NCBI RefSeq assembly: GCF_026616195.1
Contig: NZ_JANHDH010000001.1
Span: 434,001-498,000, forward strand
DNA length: 64,000 nt
Direction: 5' to 3'
Origin: Haloarchaeobius amylolyticus
GTDB lineage: Archaea; Halobacteriota; Halobacteria; Halobacteriales; Natrialbaceae
Shown here piece by piece: positions 33,585 through 42,028 of this stretch (its first letter is position 1; every line of letters begins with the position of its first letter). The notes under the pieces are model-generated. The model was not told where the DNA came from. It made no database searches and saw only the letters and a program-made list of their open reading frames with translations. The position numbers were made by a program, and so were the translations under genes.

Positions 33585-34307
33585 TTAGTCCCAGCGTTCG
33601 ATCTGCTCGTCGGTAGGGATATAGAACCGGTCTGCTTCTGGGTCGTGCGGCTTATCCTCTGGTACGTCTTCTATGGAGACCGCTTGGATGACCGAGTTCC
33701 TGTGGGATGCGCCAAGGTCATCGTCCTCTAATTTGCTCTCTGCTTGGCGTATGTTCTTGCGGATTGCCTCCGGGTTCACGTTCCTCGCTGTGGCCCAACT
33801 TTTCGTTTCTTCTGACGTGTTCCCGAGGACCCAGTAGTCCAGTGCTTCTGCTGGGCTCATTTCGTAACGGAACACCAGTTCTTTGAATCGCTGATGGGTA
33901 TGGGCGATCCCATCTTTCCATCCTTCGGGGTACTTTACGAAGACTGGGAAAAAGAAGGGGTCTTCGTAACTGCGGGAAATGCTTCCAGGGATTTCGAGTG
34001 TAATGCCAATGTCTTGAAAAGAATTGAGGTGAGCGTGAGCCACTGCGTTCAGCTGGGCAGGGTCGAACTCAATGTCAGCTCTCCGCAGTTCTTCCTGTAG
34101 TTCGTACTCGTTGAATGCGAGCCATACACCATCGCGGTTTTCGATGACCCAGTTGTCCATTCCAGTGTTGAGTCGGGCGTGTTTGAAGTGTTCCAAGAGA
34201 TTGCGCTGTATGGCTCGCTCTAAGTCTGCATCAGTTTTGGACAGGTCCTCCATGGTAAACTCATTGTTCTCTGCGAACGGCCGGAGGTAGCTGTTTGAGA
34301 CTCCCAT
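33585..34307 (-). CDS. Regulator-like protein with sigma-r4-like HTH (element gene)
   Basis: A 240-residue protein of moderate acidity. Residues about 135-190 (KELVFRYEMSPAEALDYWVL, then WATARNVNPEAIRKNIRQAE) match the helix-turn-helix pattern of sigma-70 region 4-like proteins common on haloarchaeal plasmids and viruses. The N-terminal part (RNLLEHFKHARLNTGMDNWV and IPGSISRSYEDPFFFPVFV) is unrecognised. AATTATAAAAAT, centred 26 bases upstream, supports ATG 34307 over 34316 and a leaderless message. A DNA-binding control role for the element is inferred. Confidence 0.75.
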   Translation of the reverse strand: MGVSNSYLRPFAENNEFTMEDLSKTDADLERAIQRNLLEHFKHARLNTGMDNWVIENRDGVWLAFNEYELQEELRRADIEFDPAQLNAVAHAHLNSFQDIGITLEIPGSISRSYEDPFFFPVFVKYPEGWKDGIAHTHQRFKELVFRYEMSPAEALDYWVLGNTSEETKSWATARNVNPEAIRKNIRQAESKLEDDDLGASHRNSVIQAVSIEDVPEDKPHDPEADRFYIPTDEQIERWD

Positions 34308-34316
34308 ACACAACAT

Positions 34317-35365
34317 ATAGTTGGGGAATTATAAAAATCCACCGGGCAAAACAACCATAAGTTGTACACAAGGAACCCACAGTGATTTCTTCGATTATAT
34401 ATGTTCAGGCTGCTGCTTGCGCTGGGGTCTTCGAAATGATATATTCCATAGGACCAAATTGAGCAATCTCCCACGTTTGAGTACGCCGCCGTACCGAACC
34501 ACGTTCTGCATCCGCCCATCGGTGCCGTGATGGTCTCGTCTCTATACATTCCCATCCAGTAACTTGCCCGCCACCGACCGCGTGGGCACCCTGATTCATC
34601 GAAGAAGCGCCCTGCTCACTGCTCCACTGCCGTCGTTCACCTGTCCATCAGGGGTACTCTCAGTCCGCGGTCGCCCTGACCGGTTGGTCGGCCGGTGGGG
34701 GTCCCTTGACCATCGGAGAACCGCGACTGACTATGCCCACCACCTTCCGGGGTGTCGTCCAGACCTCTCCACAGTCTCACCGCCGTAGCCAACAACCCTC
34801 CGGCCTCATGCAACCTCTCCCCTTGGGGCTGTCGCGTCGGTCCATACCTGGGGTGGCGGGGCAGGCACTGCCGGGGTTAGCAGGTCGTCAGGCGGGGGGT
34901 TCTGAGGGGAAGGGTTGGCCACTCGCGGAAATACCGTTTTTTATCTCTACGTGTGGTGCGTGCGATACGGTATCACGGCGGGTCGAGCCAGGCGTAGCCC
35001 CTGTGATGTCCCCAAGATCGCGGCGGCGGGAAGTGCGAGGGGCGAGGTTCTTCGGTGAGTGCGACCTCCGGTCAGTCATTGTAGCGGCCGAGCCTGCTGG
35101 GCGCGGCCTTCGGGGCTGTCCGGGTCCCGGCCGCATGGACGGTCTGAATGAGCCCTGTGTGTACTCCGGCCCGGTCACCCCACCGAGAAGTCCTGTGGCA
35201 CGGAGAACCCGCCGAATCGGTCACCACTCCTCCTCGGAGTCTCGTAGGAGGGTGGTGCTCATGCCGCAGGCGTTCTCCGATGAACGCGACCTCCGGTCGG
35301 TCTGCATATCGCACTTTATCACACTGGATTCTTCCTAATGAGGAGAATTAGGCAAAATCAAGTGT
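34317..35365. other. Gene-poor region of the element, possible origin or RNA locus
   Basis: About 1050 bases with no believable gene. Features: AT-rich start (34325-34345 and 34395-34450); TTTTTTATC (34937-34945), a promoter-like box pointing right; an inverted pair ATACCGT (34931-34937)/ACGGTAT (34977-34983); two copies of CGACCTCCGGTC (about 35060 and 35287); and an imperfect hairpin ACCACTCCTCC/GGAGGGTGGT around 35223-35260. These would suit a replication origin or a structured RNA next to the helicase-like gene. Not proved. Confidence 0.4.
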
Positions 35366-37231
35366 TCACCGTGGAAGCACGATACCGTGGTCACCGACGA
35401 AGTTAACTCGGTAGTCAAACCAACAGAGGTCCTTCCCGCGCTTCTCCTGCTGGAGGTCTCCTCGCTGAGCAAGGTCTTTCAGTACCTTCCGCGTCTGGTC
35501 CTGTTTGACTGGATCGTCGGATAGCGTCTCGACTGAGTTTTGAATCTCCGTAGTCGTTCGAGACTCGCCCTGGTCGACGCCAAGCTCGTGTAATGCCTTG
35601 CACACCTGCATCAGTCCTACGCTGGAACTCGTGGGTACAATCCGCCACGATTCTCGTTCCACGTCCACCCAGGACGGGATTGCCCCGGTGTAGACGTAGA
35701 CTGTCGCGCCGTGCGACCCGGTGCCGTTGGCCCGGCTGAATCGCATAATCGCCTGGAGGACATCATACTCGCGGAAATGCTGTGAGACCTCGTTCCCGAT
35801 GGGGCCAAAATCGAGAGCCTTCCCGCCCCTGCGGTTTCCATCCTCCCCCTGTGCTGCCTTGACCGACTCACCCATCAACGCACACCAACGCTCAATATCG
35901 CGGTCGGACCGCTGTGGAGCACCGATTATCAGTCCCACATCACACTGGGCCAGTGCGTTCGTGCCTGTGACCATCCCGTAATGACGAACATTTTCTTCTG
36001 GAATGAAGCCATCAAGACCGCGCTTGAGAAGCTCGTTTCTGGCCTTCTTCGACGTTATCAATCCTACATTCTGATTGTGATTGCACACGTATTCGATGAC
36101 GGCCATATCTCGCCCCGGATTTATCCAGTATGAACTGAGATACGGCTCAATGTTGTCGGTCAGTTGCACGATGCGGAGTTGGAGGGTATCTCGCAGATAG
36201 ACGTTCGCATCATTCCGGGATAGCACCTGAATGACCTCTGTCTCAGGTCCGAGACAATATCGCCAGAGCACGGGAGATGCCGTACCATCAAGGCCGACCA
36301 CTGAGGCCGCAGTTGAGAGGTCTGGCTTGCTCGCCAACCAGATTTCACCGTCCTCTGGGTGCCTGGCCGCGGTGTAGCCGCCACCTATGTCAACCCACCT
36401 CCACCCGTTCTCCAGCCAGTCCCAGGAGAGGGCGGCTCGGGTGAGTTGTAGTCCATTGATGTGCCCGTGCTCGGTCCGGTGCCAGTTCGCTTGAGAAGGT
36501 AGGCAGGTACTCGACTGACGCCATGCTTTAATCTCGGCCTTATTCGACCGATTGTAGAATGCTGCCTCAAGCTGAGCATAGTTCTCGAAGGGGAGGGTAG
36601 GCTCGTTCTTCAGAAATTCAGACACAATCTGCTGATATTCATCGGAGTCAAATTTCTTGAGAAATGCGTCTCCGGGGAACTCGTCTATGAATACGACCCG
36701 GCCGTCGATGTACTCGGAGACATAGGCGTGCTGGTGGTTCCCGATAATCACGTCTACCGTCGCAACCTCCTCTGGGTCTCGGAATTGAGCCATGTACGGG
36801 CACTCCGGACCACAAGGTAGTTCCTCCCCAAAGACGGTCCGGGCATTCTCGTGGAGCCACTTGGCGGACCTCCCCCGGTTGTATTTGCGGTTGAATTTGG
36901 TTTTCCAGGCGTCTCCATGTTCGTTGTTTTTCCCTGCCGTGGGGCAGTCTCGGTAAAAGGACGGGATTTGGTAGTAGGTCAATCCCTCCTTTTCACATCC
37001 CGCGATGTGTTCTTCAGACAGGTCCGTGCGCGAGGTGAGAATGGTTCCGGGGACGCCAAGCTCGCTCAGGACACTGGTGGCGGACCAACTTTTTCCCATC
37101 GACGGGAGCGCGTTCACCACGACCGGGTGGGGCACCTGTGCGGCGTCGAGGACCGCCTGTCGGCACAGTTGACGGGCGTGATCGATGGTCGGAGTCGAGA
37201 CAAAGTTGGCACTGTAATTGATGGCAGTCAT
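35366..37231 (-). CDS. Helicase-like ATPase of the element, 621 aa
   Basis: A 621-residue protein resembling superfamily-2 helicase-type proteins of haloarchaeal plasmids and viruses. A Walker A-like loop NALPSMGKSWSATSV is near residues 40-54 (PSMGKS in place of GxGKT), Walker B GRVVFIDEFPG near 175-185, a Cys pair CGPECPYM near 140, a C-terminal helicase half (VGLITSKKARNELL; QAIMRFSRANG as a motif VI-like QxxxRxxR), and a winged-helix tail (residues 550-605, EIQNSVETLS and RKVLKDLAQRGDL). Likely the replication protein of the element. Start ATG 37231. Confidence 0.75.
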   Translation of the reverse strand: MTAINYSANFVSTPTIDHARQLCRQAVLDAAQVPHPVVVNALPSMGKSWSATSVLSELGVPGTILTSRTDLSEEHIAGCEKEGLTYYQIPSFYRDCPTAGKNNEHGDAWKTKFNRKYNRGRSAKWLHENARTVFGEELPCGPECPYMAQFRDPEEVATVDVIIGNHQHAYVSEYIDGRVVFIDEFPGDAFLKKFDSDEYQQIVSEFLKNEPTLPFENYAQLEAAFYNRSNKAEIKAWRQSSTCLPSQANWHRTEHGHINGLQLTRAALSWDWLENGWRWVDIGGGYTAARHPEDGEIWLASKPDLSTAASVVGLDGTASPVLWRYCLGPETEVIQVLSRNDANVYLRDTLQLRIVQLTDNIEPYLSSYWINPGRDMAVIEYVCNHNQNVGLITSKKARNELLKRGLDGFIPEENVRHYGMVTGTNALAQCDVGLIIGAPQRSDRDIERWCALMGESVKAAQGEDGNRRGGKALDFGPIGNEVSQHFREYDVLQAIMRFSRANGTGSHGATVYVYTGAIPSWVDVERESWRIVPTSSSVGLMQVCKALHELGVDQGESRTTTEIQNSVETLSDDPVKQDQTRKVLKDLAQRGDLQQEKRGKDLCWFDYRVNFVGDHGIVLPR

Positions 37232-37775
37232 AATATTCAGAGTGGAGGTGTAGCCGCTGAGACAGGTTGATTACGTTCGAAAATACGAGGAAACGCAGCA
37301 GAAGCTCAGCAGATTCTCCTCATATAAAAACATTGTTGAGAGAGAATTTAAACTTGCTGGTGAGGTTGGCACTCACCGAGCAGTCGCCGAGAATTGTGTC
37401 CCTCAGATACACTTATTCCCGGGAGGATATTAGAACTTGTCGCCGTGTTCAACATTAAGAAACACAGGCATTTGGTTCCAGACGGTGGGTTTGAATAAAG
37501 GCCCTTACAACGCGCCGGGACCAACCAGTGAATACCTTTTCACCCGTCGCCACTGGACGCACCCTGGGCGATTCTGAGGCTTCAGGTCACCTGACAGCAC
37601 CGGAAGTGTTCGCAAACCCCGCAGGCGTCTATTACACCGGATAACCCACCGGGTCGAACAGCACTCGACCACGGGTGGGTTGCTGGAGTCTTCGGATGCC
37701 GGTGTCAGTTTTCCAGTGTGGGAGGTGGTTTGTGTGGCGCGCTTCTTCGCTGAACCAGACGGTCCACGGGAGACG
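37232..37775. other. Gene-poor AT-rich region upstream of the helicase-like gene
   Basis: Contains a TATA candidate on the minus strand, TTTTTATATG (37320-37329), about 90 bases before the helicase-like ATG, and a perfect inverted repeat GGTGAG (37359-37364)/CTCACC (37372-37377) with 7-base spacer that could be an operator. The 37450-37775 part is more GC-rich and shows nothing recognisable. A small plus-strand frame at 37267-37458 is not convincing. Confidence 0.4.
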
Positions 37776-38030
37776 CTACAGGCGCTTCACATAGGCACGT
37801 CTGAGCAGTCGTTTGACCTCCTTGTCGTCGGTGTCGACGGCCTGCTTAATCTTTTCCAGCTCGTCCTCGGTGAAGGCTGCAAACCCACACTCTCGTTTCT
37901 CGTAGGTGTCCCAGAGCGTGATTGCCAATATCTTGTTCTCTATCACCCATTTTTCGCGGTCGTTGGACGCGGCGCGGTACTCGTCAATCAGTTGTTGCAC
38001 ACTGGTCGGGTTGAAGTCGTAGTTAGTCAT
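37776..38030 (-). CDS. Small element protein of unknown function, 84 aa
   Basis: An 84-residue, mostly helical, charged protein (VQQLIDEYRAASNDREKWVI; FTEDELEKIKQAVDTDDKEV; basic end KRLLRRAYVKRL). Its ATG overlaps the integrase stop by 8 bp, so it is translated with it. A small accessory factor such as an excision or directionality protein is conceivable because of its position next to the integrase, but no known family matches. Confidence 0.65.
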   Translation of the reverse strand: MTNYDFNPTSVQQLIDEYRAASNDREKWVIENKILAITLWDTYEKRECGFAAFTEDELEKIKQAVDTDDKEVKRLLRRAYVKRL

Positions 38031-39111
38031 AGTAGCCTCCGGTCTGCTGCTTGCTCTGGGCGCGGTCTGCCGCCGGTTCGAGGTCCCAATAGTGGGCGTA
38101 CTCGGTGGTCTTCTCCTCGATGGTCCGTTTGTCGTACACCTTGCGGATGATCTCGGGACTCACGTTCATCTGGAGCGAGACCGCCTCGATGGGGATGTCC
38201 CGCTTGCGTGCCTCGGTGATAGCGGCCTTCCGCATTCCGTGCGGGCTGCGGGACGATGGGCAGGTCGAGGCACTGTGTCTGTTCTGGTTCCACTCGCAGG
38301 TGGTCGGGTTTCTGTTGTGCGGGCACTCCCCACTGTAGACGCATGGCAGGGTCGCCCGGTAGATGATGTTACGGATTGTCTGGCGTGCTGGTCTCCCGAA
38401 CCGGGTCGTAATCAGGGGTTTCCGCCCGTGTTTGTCGGTGATGTCGTTCCGGTTCGTCTTGATGTAGTCATCGATGACCTCCGCGGCTGGCTTCGAGACG
38501 ACGATTGGTCGCTGGCCGTCTTCCCCGTTCTTGAGCGGGGTCTCGGTCTCCGGTCGGTGCTGGGCATTCAGGCGGCGTTCTCCGCTGTTCCAGTCGTCCA
38601 GGTCGAAGCTCCGTAGGGTGCCCGTCCGAACACCGGTCGCCCAGAGAATTTCGAGAACCACGTGGTCGAGGCTCGCGTACTCGTATTTGCGGTAGTGCTT
38701 GATGATTCGCTTGGCAATCTCGGGTTCGATGAAGGCATGGCGCACACCTTCTCTCGGAGCGAGTCTGGTGGGTTCGACGTACACGTGGAGTCTGGGTAGG
38801 ACGGCCTGGAACGCCTCACACTTGCGGATGAACACGCGCAGGGTGTGTAGCTGGGTGTTGAGGGTGACGTTGTTGAGGTCGCCATCGTCGCGCCGCCAGA
38901 TGGAGAACTTGGTGAAGTCTCTCGGGGTGAGGTCGTTGAGGTTGGTGATGTCCTGTTCGTCGCACCAGCGGATGAAGTGGCCGAGTCTGGAGCGGTGTGC
39001 GGTGAGGCTTGAGGCCGCGAGTTCGGTCTTCCGCGTGTCGAGGTAGAGGTCGACTGCCTCTCGCGGCGTGATCGGTTCCAGTTCGTAGCCGGTTCGGTGG
39101 TTTGATTCCAT
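38023..39111 (-). CDS. Tyrosine recombinase/integrase of the element
   Basis: A 362-residue XerC/D-like integrase. N-terminal SAM-like core-binding domain (residues 15-105, EAVDLYLDTRKTELAASSLT), then the catalytic domain: first Arg in ILWATGVRTGTLRSFDLDD, H-x-x-R in SPHGMRKAAI, and nucleophile Tyr in IIRKVYDKRTIEEK. Four Cys (CVYSGECP, TCEW, TCPS) between the two catalytic blocks may form a zinc knuckle. Located 100 bp inside the right repeat, so it very likely catalysed the integration into tRNA-Lys. The ATG at 39111 is preferred over one 17 codons upstream by the start of the folded region. Confidence 0.93.
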   Translation of the reverse strand: MESNHRTGYELEPITPREAVDLYLDTRKTELAASSLTAHRSRLGHFIRWCDEQDITNLNDLTPRDFTKFSIWRRDDGDLNNVTLNTQLHTLRVFIRKCEAFQAVLPRLHVYVEPTRLAPREGVRHAFIEPEIAKRIIKHYRKYEYASLDHVVLEILWATGVRTGTLRSFDLDDWNSGERRLNAQHRPETETPLKNGEDGQRPIVVSKPAAEVIDDYIKTNRNDITDKHGRKPLITTRFGRPARQTIRNIIYRATLPCVYSGECPHNRNPTTCEWNQNRHSASTCPSSRSPHGMRKAAITEARKRDIPIEAVSLQMNVSPEIIRKVYDKRTIEEKTTEYAHYWDLEPAADRAQSKQQTGGYYD

Positions 39112-39212
39112 GTTTGGTGGAACCGAAGACAGAGTGGTGGCCTGGCAATCCCAGTTGGGCACCCGTCTGGATTACTGTGCGATTATTTTCCGAGGCGCGC
39201 GCAGCGGTTCAT

Positions 39213-39237
39213 TCGCGCCCGGCCCGCTTCTTCGACG
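39213..39237 (+). repeat. Right attachment repeat of the integrated element
   Basis: Exact second copy of the 25 bases at 33148-33172, the truncated tRNA-Lys 3' end left by integration. It carries no complete tRNA. Confidence 0.9.
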
Positions 39238-39648
39238 ACCGATTCACAGTCAGTCACGACGTTCTCGGACTCTTCGGTGACCCTTCTCGAGCCCGGGCCG
39301 TGGTAGCTTCTTCCGACTGCAAGTCAGGGATGCTCTGCACCAACATAACCTGGTCGGTCAGCCGGGTGAAAAGGCGAGTCGAGCCGGGGTCGGGTGGGGC
39401 GGACCCCCGGCCCGGACTGCGTAGATGGGATGGCGATGAGGGGTGGGGTCACGTGGTGGGCGGGGCACGTGACCCGTGAGTGCCGGCGGCCGATGGGGGC
39501 GACGGTTGACGGAGGGCCATCCGGCACGCAATGCGGGGATGCATTGCAATCGGAAGTCACGGTTCCATCGTAATGAGTTTTCTGTTGGTGTGTCATGTCA
39601 GGAACCAGTTACCACTGGTCGGGTACTGCTCGCAGAAAGAACGTGGGC
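39238..39648. other. GC-rich structured intergenic region
   Basis: No convincing gene. A 10-bp perfect stem GGGTCACGTG (39446-39455)/CACGTGACCC (39466-39475) with a 10-base loop is seen, and an imperfect stem CCGGGGTC.../GACCCCCGG just upstream (about 39378-39405). The region could encode a structured RNA, but I cannot match it to a known haloarchaeal RNA. Confidence 0.4.
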
Positions 39649-39810
39649 TCAGTCCTGCGGACCGAGTGGTTCGACCTTTTCACTGCCACAGGACGGGCAG
39701 ATACTGTACGCGGTCTCGAACTCCTCGTCGCAGAACTCGCACCGGAACGCCGCGGTCGATCCCGCCTCACCGCTCCGGAACGCGTTCTTGATGGATTCGA
39801 TGACGCCCAT
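39649..39810 (-). CDS. Zinc-ribbon small protein, 53 aa
   Basis: A 53-residue gene. MGVIESIKNAFRSGEAG is followed by a treble of Cys pairs: FRCEFCDEEFETAY and SICPSCGSEKVEPLG, i.e. C-x2-C-x13-C-x2-C, a typical zinc ribbon. Such proteins are abundant and largely uncharacterised in haloarchaea and may bind nucleic acid or protein. Clear ATG at 39810 and TGA stop. It reads away from the small zinc-finger gene at 39981. Confidence 0.78.
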   Translation of the reverse strand: MGVIESIKNAFRSGEAGSTAAFRCEFCDEEFETAYSICPSCGSEKVEPLGPQD

Positions 39811-39980
39811 GGCGGTCACGTTGGAGTTCGACCCGATTCATGTTAAATGTTGACTATACTCACGAATCCCGGCAGAACCGACCTGTCAGCGACCACAGTT
39901 CTTCGAGACCCGGTACATCCCGCGAGCGAACCCCTGTAGCCCCGACGTTTTTGTCGTCGCTGGCCGTGTGTCACGATGGC

Positions 39981-40106
39981 ATGTCCGACTTCGAGACGTT
40001 CACCTGTTCGGAGTGTAGTACGGATTTCAAGGCGCTTCCGGGTGCGAATGCCGCGGAGAACGAGTTCTGCTCGCCGGCGTGCGAGACCGCCGGGAAGGGA
40101 CTCTGA
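39981..40106 (+). CDS. Small zinc-finger protein, 41 aa
   Basis: A 41-residue protein with CSECSTDF and FCSPACETAG: two C-x2/3-C pairs spaced about 17 residues apart, a likely single zinc site. A GTTTTTG box about 31 bases upstream of ATG 39981 supports a leaderless start. Function unknown. Its end is 9 bp from the convergent end of guaB. Confidence 0.72.
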   Translation: MSDFETFTCSECSTDFKALPGANAAENEFCSPACETAGKGL

Positions 40107-40115
40107 GGACCGGGG

Positions 40116-41609
40116 TCAGTTCCCGTCCGGACTGTAGTTCGGTGCTTCGTCGGTGATGAGCACGTCGTGGGCGTGGCTCTCGGTCTGGCCCGCGGCCGAG
40201 ACGCGGACGAACTCCGAGCGCTCCTTGAACTCGGGAATGGTCTCGGCGCCGACGTAGCCCATGCCGGACTGCATCCCGCCGACGAGCTGGTGGAGTTCCT
40301 TCGCGAGCGGGCCCTTGTAGGGAGTCGCGGCCTCGACGCCCTCGGGGACGTACTCCTCGTCCTCGTCGTCGTCCTTGAGGTAGCGCTGGCCGTCGCCGGA
40401 CTGCATCGCGCCGACGCTGCCCATCCCGCGGTACTGCTTGTACTTCTTGCCCTGCATCGTGACGACGCGGCCGGGGGCCTCGTCGGTCCCGGCGAAGTAC
40501 GAGCCGAGCATCACCGCGTCCGCGCCGGCGGCGATGGCCTTGATGGCGTCACCGGAGTAGCGGATGCCACCGTCGGCGATGACGGGCACGTCGTGGCGCT
40601 GGGCCACGTCCGCGACCTCGGAGACGGCGGTGATCTGGGGCATCCCCGACCCACTCACGACGCGGGTCGTACAGATGGAGCCCGGGCCGATGCCGACCTT
40701 CAGGCCGTCCGCGAAGTCGACGAGGTCCTCGGCGGCCTCCTTCGTGCCGATGTTCCCGACGACCACGTCGGCCGAGACGTTCTGCTTGATCTCGCGGGCG
40801 CTGTCGATGACGTTGAGGTTGTGCGCGTGCGCGCAGTCGATGAACAGGACGTCCGCACCGGCCTCGTCGGCGGCGACGGCGCGGTCGACCTCGAAGGGGC
40901 CGACGGCCGCGCCGGCGATGAGGCGCCCGTCGTCGTCGCGGGCCGCGTTGTCGTACTCGCGGCGCTGGAGGATGCCCTGCATCGTGACCAGGCCGATGAG
41001 CCGGTCGTCCTCGTCGACGATGGGGACGCGCTCGATCTTGTGCTCGTACATGAGTTCGAGCCCCTCGCGCGCGGTGACGCCCTTGGGTGCCGTGATGACC
41101 TCCTCGGTCATGGCCTCGCTGACACGGTCCTGCTCGCCGACCTCGAGGTACGGGCGGATGTCGGTGCCGGAGATGATGCCGAGGACGCGGTTCTCCTCGT
41201 CGACGACGGGGGCGCCGTTGACGCCCTCGCGCTCCATCATCTCGTCGACCTCCTCGACGGTCTGTTCGGGCTGGGCCGTGACCACGTCACGGATGATGAG
41301 TTCGTCGGCGCGCTTGACGCGCTCGACGTGTGCGGTCATCTCGTCGACGTCCAGATTGCGGTGGATGACGCCGAGCCCGCCGTTACGGGCCATCGCGATG
41401 CCCATGTCGGCCTCGGTGACGGTGTCCATCGCCGCGGAGAGAACGGGAACTGGAAGCTCCACGTTCTTCGACACGCGAGATGTCAGGTCCGCCTCGTCCG
41501 GTTCGACGCGGCTCTCCTTCGGTCGGAGCAGTACGTCGTCGAACGTCAATGCCTCTGGGACACGGAGCTTCTGGGAGAATGGCTCGTCCTCGTGAGCGTC
41601 CTTCGCCAT
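40116..41609 (-). CDS. guaB: Inosine-5'-monophosphate dehydrogenase
   Basis: A 497-residue IMPDH, which oxidises IMP to XMP with NAD+ in GTP synthesis. Order: N-terminal barrel part ([20 protein letters not shown]), two CBS domains (about 105-220; [20 protein letters not shown] and [15 protein letters not shown]), then the catalytic barrel with the active-site Cys loop [15 protein letters not shown] and [10 protein letters not shown] in the flap region. Length and motif order match the family. ATG at 41609 is the start of the conserved N terminus ([15 protein letters not shown]). Other purine genes are not nearby. Confidence 0.97.
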   Translation of the reverse strand: MAKDAHEDEPFSQKLRVPEALTFDDVLLRPKESRVEPDEADLTSRVSKNVELPVPVLSAAMDTVTEADMGIAMARNGGLGVIHRNLDVDEMTAHVERVKRADELIIRDVVTAQPEQTVEEVDEMMEREGVNGAPVVDEENRVLGIISGTDIRPYLEVGEQDRVSEAMTEEVITAPKGVTAREGLELMYEHKIERVPIVDEDDRLIGLVTMQGILQRREYDNAARDDDGRLIAGAAVGPFEVDRAVAADEAGADVLFIDCAHAHNLNVIDSAREIKQNVSADVVVGNIGTKEAAEDLVDFADGLKVGIGPGSICTTRVVSGSGMPQITAVSEVADVAQRHDVPVIADGGIRYSGDAIKAIAAGADAVMLGSYFAGTDEAPGRVVTMQGKKYKQYRGMGSVGAMQSGDGQRYLKDDDEDEEYVPEGVEAATPYKGPLAKELHQLVGGMQSGMGYVGAETIPEFKERSEFVRVSAAGQTESHAHDVLITDEAPNYSPDGN

Positions 41610-41842
41610 ATAAGCGGTCCGCACGAGGCCCACAAAAGCGTTCCGAGACAGTCGCTCCGTGGCGTTCCCTTGCACACCCCGTGTGGGGGGACAGTCCCAG
41701 TGCACAGATACCAGAACTATCGGTGGTCACTGTTCACTGGCTACGAGACATAGCGCCTCTTTAAAAATAGGCCAGTAATTCGTTGGCGTATGGCCACTCG
41801 TCTCACACAATCCTTATCAATTCAGGTCCCTGTGGTGTGAGT

Positions 41843-42028
41843 ATGAACTCCGCCATCGACTTCGACGCGCGCACGTTCGCCCAGGTTCGTGACGACACCG
41901 CACGTTCGCTGGCGGAGACATTTGCACTCCTTCGACCCACCAAACGGTTCGCCGACGCCCTGCCGTCGCGTCGCCGCCGTTACCACCCCGGGGCCACGGG
42001 TCAGGCCCACCCACCAGCCGGTCGATGA
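41843..42028 (+). CDS. Small ORF coupled to the DUF5794-like gene, 61 aa
   Basis: A 61-codon frame (MNSAIDFDARTFAQVRDDTA...) that starts 29 bases after a TATA-like CCTTATCA and ends in ATGA overlapping the next start by 4 bp. The first 40 residues look like normal protein, the last 20 are basic and Pro/His-rich. It is either a small first cistron or an upstream leader that delivers ribosomes to the membrane protein gene. Confidence 0.5.
   Translation: MNSAIDFDARTFAQVRDDTARSLAETFALLRPTKRFADALPSRRRRYHPGATGQAHPPAGR

Larger units (their letters stand above)
33148..39237. mobile_element. Integrated genetic element in tRNA-Lys, about 6.1 kb
   Basis: Bounded by the perfect 25-bp direct repeats and carrying a tyrosine recombinase directly inside the right end. 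All its recognised genes lie on the minus strand: a regulator-like protein, a helicase-like protein, a small protein and the integrase. GC content is visibly lower than the flanks, with codon choice unlike the host, and about a third of it is gene-poor. No capsid, conjugation or toxin gene is seen. It looks like an integrated plasmid or a defective provirus/satellite; which one cannot be told from this sequence. Confidence 0.88.

Noticed and set aside
34706-35338. 210-codon plus-strand frame in the gene-poor part of the element
   Set aside because: Arg/Pro/Ser/Gly-rich without a recognisable domain, no suitable promoter at its start, and not protein-like composition.
37267-37458. 63-codon plus-strand frame upstream of the helicase-like gene
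   Set aside because: TTG start, overlaps the promoter of the helicase-like gene, no protein-like features.
39240-39600. Possible RNase P or SRP RNA in the GC-rich gap
   Set aside because: None of the conserved core sequences of these RNAs could be recognised.
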